A stretch of 64,000 nucleotides of DNA from Purshia tridentata (Eukaryota; Streptophyta; Magnoliopsida; Rosales; Rosaceae). The notes under the pieces were generated by a model. The model did no database searches. It was not told where the DNA came from and saw only the letters and a list, made by a program, of their open reading frames with translations. The translations under genes and the position numbers were made by a program. Shown one piece after another: positions 11,145 to 22,289 of the stretch (within the stretch, counting starts at the first letter, position 1; each line of letters starts with the position of its first letter). The stretch covers positions 1 through 64,000 of the forward strand of contig QANT01009011.1 of the NCBI GenBank assembly GCA_003254885.1. Direction: 5' to 3'.

Positions 11145-13327
11145 TTACTTTAGTTGTCTTCCAAGTAAGACAAGTCCCACACTGGTAAGACCAGATAAGA
11201 ATGCTGATGAATAGCAGAGTGCAAGTAGGGTTCCTCTCAAAGACTGCATTCAGAGATTATCATAATTTAGGATGCAGTACCGGGTTATAATAAAGAACAA
11301 AGGCTACAAGTACATTGTTTTCAAGCACCTTAGCCAGCAGCAAAGCATTGTCATTTGCATACTGCAATGAACTCTCTGGGATGTTTTGGATGCCCTGAGC
11401 TAGTTCCCATGAAAGAATCCTACATTTGAAATTTTGAAGGAAAGAAACAATAAAGGAAATCTCTTTTATCCCTCATTGTTACGACAGAGTATAAAAGAGA
11501 ACTAAGTTCATTACAACAGAGTATAAAAGAGAACTAAGTTTTTTAGTTAAATAATTTACCCAAAACCAAAGCTGATAATAGCCCCAATGCTGGCTTTTTC
11601 TGATGTTAGCTCGACCTGAAGTTCTCCAAACTGCAGTTGGAAATGACATTAATACTTCATATCAAATGCATGTATAGTGTGGCCCTAAAAGTTGTCATTG
11701 GATATAGGAAAAATGCATCCATTGGTACTTCCAACTAGTGCAGTGGTCTTGTCTACCTTCAGCATCTTGCTTTCCTTCTTTGATTGTTCATCAGTAACCG
11801 TAGATGTTGAACTTTCAGATAGGATCCTTCCAGTTGTAATCATTGCTTTTGCAATCTATAATGGTTGAACAGAGGCCAAAAATACTGCTAGTTTAGACAC
11901 GTATGACATCTAGTTATGTTACATTATTTAAATAATAAAATAGGGAACTTTTCCAACAACTTCTAAAATATAACTAGAGGGTTTGAGGCCAAAGTACTTA
12001 GATTCACATAGATTTTCCCCCAAAGTATTCCTCTAGAAATTTCATTCACAAGGGCAACACAAATAAATTTACTTTGGCTTTTGGAGCAAAATAGTGAAGG
12101 AACAGAAATAGATATAAGCTTTTGAAAGATTATTTAGTTCCCCACATTATACTCAGTCTTTCCCAAGTGATGTAACATACCTTTTGCAGTTCACCTTCAC
12201 CATACTGTCCCATAGACTGGAATCTTCTTCCAGCAGAAACCAAACGCTTCCCAAATGCTATAACGAAATAGATATAGACTTTGAATCAAACTCTGAAGAA
12301 TATATTTGAACATCAATTGCATATAATTTTATTCTTGCCTGATTTGGCATTGTCTGTCAAAGATTCCTCCAACCCGGGGAGCTTGCTAGCTAAAGTATGG
12401 GAAGTTGATGTGTCAGCTAGTTCCCATGCACGGGAGAGATTTAACAATGTCTCTCCCAACTCTTTACCACACTGTAAAAGAAAATTCAAAAAGACAATAA
12501 CTCAGTAATTTGATAGTAAACTCTATTTTGTTCAACACGAAAGCAGATATTTTAGACAACTATGCAAGAGACTAAGGATGTAAGAAATGTATTAGCATAT
12601 TGGTGAACAGCTTACTTACAGTTCTTTGAACGACTTGGTGTCGGTGATAAACATGAGAAGAATGACATAGGTTATGTGTGATTATTTCACACCAAAGTTA
12701 AAACTTTAATCCAATTTTATTCAGAATGAAGAGGAAGATAATTAAAAGAACTAACCTCATCAATGATCCGCCCATTTGAAAGATCAAAAGCTGCGTCGTT
12801 TAGCTTCACACATGCCAAGAATAAAATTTTAAGTACTCTCTCAGTTCAACTATAACATTCTTCAAATTAAAACAACTGGGTTCACAGAAATATAATAATT
12901 TGTACTTACATCAAGTCGGAGGTCTTGCGGAAGCTGGGAAAGGTAGTCTTGCGGAAGATCAAAACTGTCCTGCACAGCAAAAAAAAAAAATGAAAAATGA
13001 AACTTAAAGTTAAAGAACGCATACAAAAATTTATGGCAGTTTGGCATTGAAAACATGAGTGGTAAAGATTGAAAATTGAATTAGGAGATGGGTCCCTACA
13101 GAGAGTTCTTGAAGGAAGGATTGAAGGTTGGGTTGTAGGGATTTAGGGGAGTCTGATTCTGCTAGAGAGAAGGAAGTTGTGAAAGATTTGAATTGGAGGG
13201 GTTTGGGAATATTATTGGAGTATTTTAGAGAGGTTGAAGAAGGGATGTGGCTGGGATTTCGGAGAAAGACGAGGGTAGTAGTGGAAGAGAGATTGGAGAG
13301 AGGTTGAAGAAAGAGAAGAGAAGCCAT
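11145..13327 (-). CDS. Conserved plastid-targeted membrane protein of unknown function (9 exons)
   Basis: About 301 residues assembled from nine exons: 13100-13327, 12910-12969, 12756-12803, 12339-12471, 12181-12257, 11757-11855, 11560-11630, 11329-11419 and 11145-11243. All junctions keep frame. The N-terminus (about 1-60) is Ser/Thr-rich and lacks acids, as a chloroplast transit peptide does. The mature part begins DLPQDYLSQLPQDLRLD and includes FGKRLVSAGRRFQSMGQYGEGEL. Two hydrophobic segments near the C-terminus (ASIGAIISFGFGILSW and SAFLSGLTSVGLVLLG) suggest a membrane anchor. I believe this is a conserved green-plant protein, but I know no function or name for it. Intron 4 has a GC donor (AG|GCAAGA) instead of GT; frame and the conserved KSAFGKR junction support it. 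Confidence 0.85.
12258..12338 (-). other. GC-AG intron
   Basis: Read on the minus strand the exon ends AAATCAG and the intron starts GCAAGA; it ends in TTATAG. Joining there gives an uninterrupted KSAFGKR in frame. A GT donor at this place would break the frame. GC-AG introns are a known minority class handled by the major spliceosome. Confidence 0.75.
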
Positions 13328-13524
13328 TTTAGAAGTGTATCATGTATGCTGCTGCTGGGTTCAGTTTCCAGCCACTGAAAGTTTCCTGATTTTGGAAGTT
13401 TTTTCTTTTTATTTTTTTGCTTTTTGGCGGGCGATAATTTCCTATTAATAAAACTTTCTTTATATTTCATAATCTCTAATTTTAGCCGTCGGATTGAAGT
13501 TTCCATGGTGAACCTTTTTCTTTC

Positions 13525-13628
13525 TGATGAAGCGAGGAAAAAAAAAAAAAAGTACGTACATTTTGACCCTTTTGCAGATGATCCAACAATTTGTCAGCCC
13601 AAAATTAAGTTTGGGCCAATCTTATTTT
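13525..13628. repeat. Dispersed direct repeat, copy 1
   Basis: A run of A's followed by AGTACGTACA, then GATGATCCAACAA and TTGTCAGCCCAAAATTAAG. The same order of blocks recurs at about 15750-15845 in the first intron of the GH1 fragment, with one short block differing. No terminal repeats or target duplication were found, so its origin is unknown. Confidence 0.75.
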
Positions 13629-13837
13629 AATTTTTGCTGATGGTATTTTATTTTTCCTCACTACTTTATTTTAAACACTTCCGAAAGACAAAAATCTCAA
13701 CTTGGCATAGGGAAAAATAATGGTAATGGAATGGTTTTTGTCATGGCATTGGTGATTGGGCTATTCCTAATTACATTTTAGTTTTATGGCAATTACCAAG
13801 TTAAGCGTATGCAGTTTGCGGATGATAAAACAAAATA

Positions 13838-14022
13838 AAAAAGTTAGTTATTTAACTTTGATATAAAAAAGTTAGTTATTTAACTATGATAAAAACAGAA
13901 CAAAAAAAGTTAGTTGTTTAACTAACCCTAGTTATTTAACTTTGAAAAAAAAAAGTTAGTTATTTAACTAACAAAAAAATAAAACTAGTTATTTAACTTT
14001 GATTAAAAAAAAAAATTTGGTT
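13838..14022. repeat. Minisatellite of a near-palindromic AGTTAGTTATTTAACT unit
   Basis: Five or six imperfect units of about 27-35 bp, each with A-rich spacer plus (GT)TAGTTATTTAACT(TT). The core is almost self-complementary. It lies directly upstream of the coiled-coil gene. Confidence 0.8.
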
Positions 14023-14093
14023 ATATATTCTCATTTTTCAGTCGCTACTCTGTGCACTCTGTCCCTCTACTATTACAAATTTGAAAATCAACC

Positions 14094-14543
14094 ATGAGTG
14101 AAGCAAAGTTGGATCCTAACTCTAAGATTGGTCGACCAGTAATTCATAAGACGGAGCACAAGCAAAATCGAACTGAAGACAGATTAACTGCAAGACGTGA
14201 TGTTGAAAACAAGAAAAAGGCTGAGGTAGTAGATAAGACAAAGAAGAAAAGAGAATTAAGGAAGAAGATGAAGGAGAAGGTTCTTGTTAAGATGATAAAG
14301 AAGATGCAAGACATACAAATGACAATGGCTATTGAGGAGGAGGAGAAGAAAAGAATGGAAGAAGGTGCTGAAGAATTGAGAATCAAGCAACAGGAGGAAA
14401 AAGAAGCAGAGATGGAGAGGCTCTTGGAGAAAGAAGCTACAGAAGAACAGAAGCATGTGAAAGCCAAGAGAGAGAAAGAGAAACTCAAACAGAAGAAGAA
14501 GAAACAAAGGAAGGAGTTGAGGGAGAAAGAAGATGGAAACTGA
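14094..14543 (+). CDS. Small highly charged coiled-coil protein, unrecognised
   Basis: Open frame of 149 residues starting MSEAKLDPNSKIGRPVIHKT. From about residue 40 to the end it is almost entirely Lys, Glu, Arg and Met (for example KKRELRKKMKEK and KEKLKQKKKKQRKELREKE), so a single long charged helix or coiled coil is expected. There is no membrane segment, signal peptide or catalytic motif. I do not recognise a family. The frame is clean and a minisatellite lies upstream. The even charge pattern could also come from GA-rich low-complexity DNA, so expression evidence would decide whether it is a gene. Confidence 0.5.
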   Translation: MSEAKLDPNSKIGRPVIHKTEHKQNRTEDRLTARRDVENKKKAEVVDKTKKKRELRKKMKEKVLVKMIKKMQDIQMTMAIEEEEKKRMEEGAEELRIKQQEEKEAEMERLLEKEATEEQKHVKAKREKEKLKQKKKKQRKELREKEDGN

Positions 14544-15551
14544 GTAGACTTGCAATAATATACTTTGTTTTGCATCTGCACAAGTAGAGTTGTTTTTTCG
14601 CTTTGTTTCAGTTGCTAATACTGATTCAGATTATGGTCAGATGTCGTATTTTTTTTGTCTAGACTAGCATTTTACTCGATTATATTATCTGTTTGTTTCT
14701 CCTGGAATGAGTGTAGGTCTCGTTGGTCTATGCAATAGGATAATGGTCAATTTATTTTATTTTGTAGTAGTTGCAGTCATTAGTTTGAATTTTCCTATAT
14801 GCTTTGAATGGTTTTTAAAGCTCATGTTTCGGTTCTTAGACTCTGAATTCTCCTTTCTTCTAAGCTGTAATCTACCATTTTCTGATCTAGATTGAATTTT
14901 TATGTCTCTTTTCGGTGACTACTAAAGCAAGTGTGAATGAATAAAATAGGACTTTGGTGTCCAAAAACAAAAGGAATTGAGCAGGAATTTTTTTTTATTT
15001 TTTTTAATATATAGAATAAGTGGCAATTTGAATAATTAAGAGGTATAAAAAAAAATGTGATTGTTTTAGAGTCTTTCATTTTAGAGCTGCAAGATTATGG
15101 TGAATCGGAATGAGCAGACTTGTATTCGTTTTGAAAATTAGAAGCTTTTTGGTTTGCTGCTGACATGTGGTATATGCAAATTGGAACTCGATCAAGCAGA
15201 GTTTATATATGTTTTGCGCAATTGGTCATTTCTTTTTGACCATGCCAGTAGAATGCACAAGTTTTTTGCTGCCTAGAGGATCATTACAGCATAATTTAGC
15301 ATTATATGCCAAGATGTTAATCTGACTGTTTCGGCACTGGTTTAGCATCCCTACACTTGTTCTCATTCAGTGATTCACTCAAAGTCATATGCTGCAGCCT
15401 GCATGCTGCAAAGTGCACCTTCCATACCATCTCCATTTCCAGAGCTCAGAGAAATAGATCCACTACCACTAGGCACTAACCAAATCCAACCCAACCCTCT
15501 GGTCCTCTGGACTTGGACAGTTGGCAACTATTAACTTTACGTAAGATAGGA
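14544..15551. other. Intergenic
   Basis: 3' flank of the coiled-coil gene and upstream region of the GH1 fragment. I see no RNA gene or mobile element. Confidence 0.45.
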
Positions 15552-15656
15552 ATGGCCAAGAAGGACTTGTTGAAGGAACATGAAGAATCTGATGAAGTCT
15601 CTCGCAGCGACTTCCCTCCCAACTTCGTCTTCGGCGTTGCCACTTCTGCCTATCAG
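15552..15656 (+). pseudogene. GH1 beta-glucosidase, first exon only
   Basis: Thirty-five codons, beginning MAKKDLLKEHEES and ending DFPPNFVFGVATSAYQ. This is the conserved N-terminal block of plant glycoside hydrolase family 1, close to the BGLU41/42 group. The exon ends at CAG|GTTTGC, exactly where plant GH1 genes have intron 1 (before IEG). None of the downstream exons, including the TFNEP and ITENG catalytic blocks, can be found in the following sequence, which passes into a dispersed repeat and then the LRK10L cluster. It is a truncated gene copy, presumably left by a duplication that carried only the promoter, exon 1 and part of intron 1. Confidence 0.8.
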
Positions 15657-16892
15657 GTTTGCTCTTCTTCTTTCTTAATTGATTACATTCATTTCTTGCA
15701 AATTTTTACTCTTAACATCACATTCAATACCTTTGTCTGTTTTTGTCTTCATGAAGAGAGAAAAAAAAAAAGTAGGTACATTAAAGATGATCCAACAAAT
15801 GGGCAGTGTTTTGTCAGCCCAAAATTAAGTTTGGGCGAATCAACTTAAACTAGGGCCTAGGCCCATTAGTATTGATTAGTTTGAGCCCGATCCTGTGTGT
15901 ATTAGATCAATCACCAATTGTAGTGGATGTTTCAGCAGAAAATGGTTCTCAATGCAAAATGCTTGCAAGTTGCAATTACAAATACCAAACTTTTTGGCAC
16001 GAGTTCCGCACATGTTTATTTAAATTTATATTACGTGATTTTTTTATATTTTTATTTTTTAATAAATTATTTTCACTTTCTCCACCTTTTAAAATAGTGG
16101 GGTGTTTTTTATTTTTAAAATTGTATTTTAATTTTTACATTTTAAAATTATATCTTTATTTATTAAATTGAATGAAAGGTATTTATGAGAATTTAAAATT
16201 TAGTGAAGCCTGTCTCCTGACTTTATAATAGTAAGGATGAAGTAAAAGAAAACCAAATGGTACGTTTCATCAGTAATGCTAATGCACCACTCATTGTTCA
16301 TTGTCATTGAATGGGTCAAGTTTTTCAGAGGAAACTTTGTTGCTTCTTGTAATTTCTGTGAAATTCCATGCATGGTGATTGATTGGTGAATGCATGAAAA
16401 GTCTACAAAATATCATGTGGTGCTGCTTCGGACTCAATGTAATCAGATACAGATTGACATTTAAGAGAAGACTTTTATTTCTCTGCAAGTCTAAGTCCAT
16501 TCATTTGCCATTTGGTCTTTGGCTTTTTGCAGAAAATATGTGCTTTCTGCCGTGGCGGATTTATGTAGGGGGCGAGTGTGGCCTACCATCCCAAGCCTTC
16601 CACATTAATTTGCCTTAGCAATTCATTTTAGTTATTCATATTTTTCTTATTGTGCGTAAGATGATCAATGAAATGTTTGAAAGAGACAAGAGGTGTGGTT
16701 TATTATAATATTTGGACGAAAAATTCATGCTTTCTCAATTGACTTATATTGAAAAACACTTACAATACTAATTTTACTGAATCATTTGGATATCATCATG
16801 ACCAGTATATTTTTGTTTATTATTCTTGTTATTATTACAGACATAAAAAAAAACATTAATGAAAACACTTGCTCTATACTGTGACAAATTAA
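15657..16892. other. GH1 intron remnant, repeat and LRK10L 3' flank
   Basis: It contains part of GH1 intron 1, copy 2 of the 95-bp module (about 15750-15845), AT-rich filler, and from about 16399 the 3' flank of the LRK10L gene that is duplicated near 22.6 kb. Confidence 0.55.
15750..15845. repeat. Dispersed direct repeat, copy 2
   Basis: Matches 13525-13628 in block order (A-run, AGTAGGTACA, GATGATCCAACAA, TTGTCAGCCCAAAATTAAG). It is inserted in, or part of, the GH1 intron remnant. Confidence 0.75.
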
Positions 16893-17538
16893 TTAACTTG
16901 ACAATGTTGATCTTGGTTGATCAGCCTGAGTACTTGTGGAAGCAAACGGATTGGGGGGCATGATCAAGCTTTCAGAGGCTCCTTCAAGCATTCTAACAAC
17001 TGCTTTCATGGAAGGTCGATTCACCGGGTACCACTGGATGCACCAAAGTGCTACAATCACTAGTCTCTTAGCAATCTGAGCATCTTCCTCAGTATCTAGA
17101 TCCAAATCCAATGTTTCTCCTTGAATTAGATGATTATAAATCAACTCAGGAAAATACACCTCGCTGTTGCTACATGTGAGAGCAGTTTCCTTTCTAGCCC
17201 CAATCATCTCAAGCACCAGCATCCCAAAACTGTATACATCTGATTTGTAGGAGACAGTTCCAAAGTTCCCATTAAACACTTCGGGTGCAATGTAGCCTAC
17301 AGTGCCTCTAGCAACAGTCATAGATATGATACTCTCTTCCTTGGAACACAGTTTAGCCAGACCAAAATCCGAGATCTTAGGATTGAAATCATGGTCTAAC
17401 AGGATATTATGAGGCTTGATATCAAAGTGGAGAATCCTGTGTTCACATCCTTGGTGAAGATACTCAATTCCCTTTGCTATACCAGTGATGATGTTGTGAA
17501 GTTTCTCCCAAGCAAATGAAGTGATGAACTTCTCTAGG
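16399..17538. repeat. Segmental duplication, source copy
   Basis: The 3' flank and the 3' two thirds of the kinase exon of the reverse-strand LRK10L gene recur, with scattered substitutions, at about 22639-23778 (offset about 6240). Both ends are sharp: homology stops just after GAACTTCTCTA at the kinase side and before AAGTCTACAAAATATCA at the flank side. Confidence 0.9.
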
Positions 17539-19202
17539 GACTTGTTTGGCATGAGCTCATAAATTACAGCACGCTTGCCACTTTCAGCAGAAAACCCCAG
17601 TAGGCGAACCACATTAACATGGTGAATTCTTCCAATGGTTCCCACTTCGTTAACAAAATCTTCTCCATTTCCTTTAGAATCATTGAGGACTTTTACAGCG
17701 ACTAGAACTCCGTTGGGAAGCTTTCCCCTGAAAACACTTCCAAAACCACCTTGGCCTAACTTCTTGTTAAATCCATTTGTCATTTTCTTTATATCAGCAT
17801 AGGAGTATCTTGTGGGTACATGAGATTTGTGATCATTCAGGAACTTTTCAACCTTCATTTGATTCTCCTTTTCTTCTATCCTCCTTGATTGTTTTACAAG
17901 GTACAAGATGGCTACCACCGCCACCGACACGAGAACAAAACAACAAACTATGCTCACGCTTATGATAACAGACTTAGTTGATACATGACCTGAATGAATT
18001 AGGAGTAAACAAAGTGAATTCAGGATGATTGTCTTGTTTTTGCAATTTTTTCACTTACATTAAAAAAACATAAAGGCGCTCAACTGTATAACGCACACAG
18101 AGGCATGACTCATGCACACTTATCAGACATATATACCTGTGACATAATCCCCTATTTTCAATGTGAAGAAAAACAAATGAATTACAGAATTAATGAGCTA
18201 ACTAGGGTGGTCAAACTTGGTTGATTAAATGCACCCTTTTTTCCTCCAAAAGGGACATGCAGTGAAGCAGTCATGCACATATAGAATGTTCAACCTAGCT
18301 TATTCAATAAAGACTTTGTGATGAATGATGTAGTCAGACCCTTTTTGCATGAGCAAACTTATTTCTCTAAAAGGCTTAAAGAATTGTTATAGTAGACGAT
18401 TACCTTGTGGCTTTTGTGGGTGTTGGTCAAACGTTATGGAAGAACACTCCATTTGATTGCTAGTGTAATTGAGTACACAACTCCCCGCTGTGCAGTTTTG
18501 ACATGCTGAGAAATACCTTTGGCACCAGGACAGAGATAACCAGCTGCTCGGTTCCCACCAATGCGAATTATGATCCTCGAATTGCAGTGGAAGATGGATA
18601 CGTCTCAAGGTAGTGCAAGTTGAAAATGGCAGTTCAGCAATTGAAGTTGAGGGTAGAGCAGCCAGAACTTGATGATGCCCAGGGACACTGAGACAACTGA
18701 TGGGCATGTAATTGCTGCTCCATGTGGTCAGATTTTTTGGTGTGGAACAATTTAATATTGTAAAATTAATTAAGTCATAACGGGCAATGGGATTGGGATT
18801 GATACATAAGTCGTTAATTCTGGGAAAATAAGGTTGTGGATGAAAGGGGGAGCTGGTGGGCAGAGTAAAATTAAGAAGGCGCCCAGGAAGGCAACCATCC
18901 AAGTCGTAGACATCAAAGTAAAGGTCTTGGTAATTAATTTTTTGTACGGGAAACAGTCCTGATGATGATGAGAGCTGAATCATTGTCATATTTTTGAAGC
19001 AGAAAACCTCAAACTGAGGATGGCCACAATGAAGGGGATGGTGTTTTTGACGGAATGGAAACCGAATGACGGGGCCATCAGGGCTACAGTTTGAAATTGG
19101 GCACTTATGATCATCAGCTGCTGCCTTGCTGGGTACACAAATATTAATGGGGAAGACAATAAGCAACAGAAACAGAGGCAGCAGCAGCTTCAGGATATCC
19201 AT
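16893..19202 (-). CDS. LRK10L-type receptor-like kinase (rust-resistance kinase Lr10 family), intact
   Basis: About 636 residues in three exons: 18404-19202, 18137-18151 (only 15 bases) and 16893-17989. A signal peptide (about 1-27) precedes a GUB_WAK-type cysteine-rich ectodomain (CPISNCSPDGPVIRFPFR near residues 34-51), a transmembrane helix (VSIVCCFVLVSVAVVAILYLV) and a Ser/Thr kinase domain. The kinase shows [37 protein letters not shown] and GTVGYIAPE. The HFD replaces HRD, so it is a non-RD kinase, as is usual for this family and for many immune receptors. It starts 378 bp from, and points away from, the sister gene. Family members act at the plasma membrane in pathogen or stress responses; the ligand is unknown. 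Confidence 0.9.
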
Positions 19203-19580
19203 CTAATTAATCCTGCATATTGCAGCCATATATGTCCACTCAAATTACAATATATTGTGCCTTATCACTTGACTAGTTTAGTTGACTTGGACTTGTTCCA
19301 ATTGTTAATTGTTATCTTTCATTCATTCTGAAGCGTACCTTTCTCAACTTGGACTTGTGTAACTTCTTGGCAAGTGCGTGCAAGCGTCTGATCAATTTCT
19401 TCCTTGACCAAATAACCACCATGTGGATCCTAGCTTGTACTTTTCCAGGTAAGACAACAAATTAAAAGAAAGTAAAACGAAATCAGCATGTGATGGAGTT
19501 GGAAGTTCAGAGGAAGATGAGTCCAGCCTAAAACTTGTGGCAATGATAAATTTCAGTTCTTTATCTTCCTCCTTTTTCCT
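19203..19580. promoter_or_regulatory. Shared upstream region between two head-to-head LRK10L genes
   Basis: Only 378 bp separate the two start codons, so both promoters and leaders must lie here or overlap. W-box-like TTGAC cores occur on both strands (for example CTAGTTTAGTTGACTTGG near 19275 and TTCCTTGACC near 19400), in line with WRKY control of defence genes. That regulation is inferred. Confidence 0.5.
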
Positions 19581-22289
19581 ATGGTCTCAACTCCAACGCT
19601 GGTAATCATGCCAAAAAGTGTCTGGTTAGCTTGTACTACTGTTATAGCTATTTTCTTTGTAATCTGTCATGATGCCAAGGGAGATAAACACTGTCCGCCT
19701 GCTTCTTGTGGGGATCTCCATAACATTAGATACCCTTTTCGCTTGAAGATTAATGGTTCTTCAGCGCCTGGTTGTCTCGACCATCCAGCTGAACTATCCT
19801 GCCAGCAGAATCGTACCATTTTAAATCTCTACAACGGTGCATATTATGTCATTGGAATCAATTATCTACGGCAAATAATCCAAGTTGTCGATCCTGGTCT
19901 GCTAAGGGATACTTGCCCCTTCAAGCCACTCCACCGTTTGACAAATAGTAACTTTACTGAAGGATATGGATACCAGCCAATCGAACTCTTGAATTATGTA
20001 ACCTTCTTCGATTGCTCGTTGCCAGTTGAGTCTCCTGAGTACCGGAAAATCAATTGCAGTACTAGTACCAATACTACTTCATATTCTTACATTATGGTGG
20101 GAGGTGGAGTGGGGAATCTTAAAGGTTTTTGTAATATATCCACCATCATTCTAAGCGTGTTAGAACAAACTGGGGAGGTCCTTCCATTTTCTTTCATCCG
20201 TAAGGAGTTGATAAGGGGTTTTCTGCTTTCATGGGAGGATTATGTCCTCAACAACAACGAGGACTGCTACAGCCGGTCCCAATCCTTCTATTGTGAGTAT
20301 GTTTTGATCAGTTTGACACACTAATTCAGTATGTGAAGGTTGATTTTATTATTTTAGAATGCATATTTCTTCTTCAATCTCTTACTGACACTATTGTACT
20401 TTGCAGGTTATCTTGCGTACTTGAAACGTGGTAAGTTAGACTAGCTAGCTCCTTTTTTGGTACTCTAGTATTAGAATAATGCAAATTTCAATTAATGTGA
20501 GTTGCACCTTATTACTTTCAATTTGCCCAAACTTGATGTTGGGCTTGTTCTGTATATAGCTATCTCACTAAGATTGATTCTTGAGTTCTTTCCTTCCTTG
20601 AACCTAAATCATTTCTCCACTGATTCTGTTTTCATAGATTTCATAAAGGCCGCCAAGATCACTGGTAAGTCCTTTTAAACAATATATCATGTTCTTTAGA
20701 AAAGGTGAAATTATATTGAAAATAATGTGCAAGAAATACAAACAATCTTTTTTTTCCTAAAATTACAAATTTGGAATAATTTGATTCCACCACACGTTTC
20801 ATGGATCAAAACTTTGAATACATTTAGGTATATATCAATCCAGATTGAACTTCTGATACCTGCCTGTACTCTTATGGCAGGATGGACTCTGATGGCACGA
20901 ATGATACTTGGCATTATTATTTTGTCAACTTTCTTGAGCTACAAACTGTATTGGAAAAAGTTCCTAAGGGATGATGCAGTTGAGAAATTCTCAAATGCAT
21001 TCAACAATCTGGTGCAAGGAAGGTTTTCATATTCAGACATTAAGAGGATGACAATTGATTTCAAAGATAAACTAATTCAGGGAGTCTATTGGAAGATGTT
21101 CCTAAAGGCTGTTAAAGAATTCTTTAAAGCATGCAAGAATCTTATGCAAAGAAGGTATTCATTTTCAGATATTAAGACGATGACAATTGAATTCAAAGAT
21201 AATCTCTGTCATGGATGCTTTTGGAATAAGTTTCTAAAGGATGATACAGTGGAAGAATTCTTGAACGCTTACGAGAATCTTATGCTGAGAAGGTATTCAT
21301 ATTTAGATATTAAGAAGATGACTCATTATTTCAAAGATAAACTCGGTCAAGGAGGTTATGGCTCCGTTTTCAAAGGAGAGCTGTCAAATGGGAATCCTGT
21401 TGCAGTAAAGATGTTGACTGGTTCCAAAGGAAAAGGCCAAGATTTCATCAATGAAGTTGCCACAATAGGAAGAATTCATCATGTCAATGTGGTGCAACTA
21501 GTTGGATTTTGTTCTGAGGGATCAAAAAGAGCTCTTGTTTATGACTTCATGCCTAATGGATCCCTAGAAAAATATATCTTTCCTGGCAAAGAAAAGGATC
21601 ACATCCTAAGTTGGGATAGAATGCATGAGATAGGTCTAGGGGTGGCTCGTGCCACTGACTATCTGCACCGGGGATGTGATATGCAGATTCTGCATTTTGA
21701 CATTAAGCCCCACAACATTCTTCTTGATGACAACTTTAATTCAAAAATATCAGACTTCGGGCTTGCAAGATTTTACCCTAGAGATTATAACACTGTGTCT
21801 CTTACTGCCGTAAGAGGTACAATGGGATATATGGCTCCTGAAATGTTCTACAAAACCATTGGAGGTGTTTCATACAAAGCTGATGTTTATAGCTTTGGAA
21901 TGTTGTTATTGGAAATGGCAGGAAGAAGGAAGAACTTGAATGCACATGCAGAAAACTCAAGCCAAATGTATTTCCCTTCCTGGATTTATGATCAAGTAGA
22001 GAAGGGATTGAGCATTGAAATTGAAAATGCCTGCGAGAATGATGAGAAAATAGCAAAAAAGATGATCATGGTTGCATTGTGGTGCATACAGTTGAGGCCT
22101 GCCGATCGCCCTGCTATGAGCAAAGTTGTAGAGATGCTTGAAGGTGAAGATGAACTCTTGCAAATGCCTCCAAAACCTTTCTTCTGTCCACAACAGATGC
22201 CAACAGATCTATCTGATGAGACAGATGATGAAGAAGTATCTACGGAGCCACATATAGAGAATGCTACAGAAACGACCTCCATGGTATAA
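19581..22289 (+). CDS. LRK10L-type receptor-like kinase with triplicated juxtamembrane module
   Basis: About 723 residues in four exons: 19581-20292, 20407-20430, 20638-20664 and 20881-22289. The ectodomain carries the GUB_WAK motif [18 protein letters not shown]. The helix [17 protein letters not shown] crosses the membrane. A 44-46 residue juxtamembrane module then occurs three times (see separate entry) before the kinase core: [37 protein letters not shown] and GTMGYMAPE. It is a non-RD kinase. The tail ([16 protein letters not shown]) is acidic. The start may instead be the second methionine (19608), which gives a better signal peptide. The length exceeds the usual roughly 620-640 because of the extra modules. 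No breaks are seen. Confidence 0.9.
20949..21356 (+). repeat. Three tandem copies of a juxtamembrane coding module
   Basis: Units start at 20949 (46 codons), 21087 (44 codons) and 21219 (about 46 codons). Each reads [YF]W-K-x-FL, then a helical stretch with NL[VM]..R[FY]S[YF].DIK.MT..FKD.L, ending at the glycine loop: LIQGV, LCHGC and LGQGG. Only the third unit continues into a working nucleotide-binding loop. All remain in frame, so this reads as internal exon expansion rather than decay. Confidence 0.9.

Larger units (their letters stand above)
13328..14093. other. Intergenic between divergent genes, repeat-rich
   Basis: Holds the shared upstream region of the plastid protein gene (-) and the coiled-coil gene (+), one copy of a 95-bp dispersed module, and a minisatellite (both listed separately). 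Confidence 0.5.

Noticed and set aside
16530-16610. GTGGCGGATTTATGTAGGGG stretch as a transposon end
   Set aside because: It looks like fragments common in plant repeats, but no inverted partner or target duplication was found; it is simply carried along in both copies of the segmental duplication.
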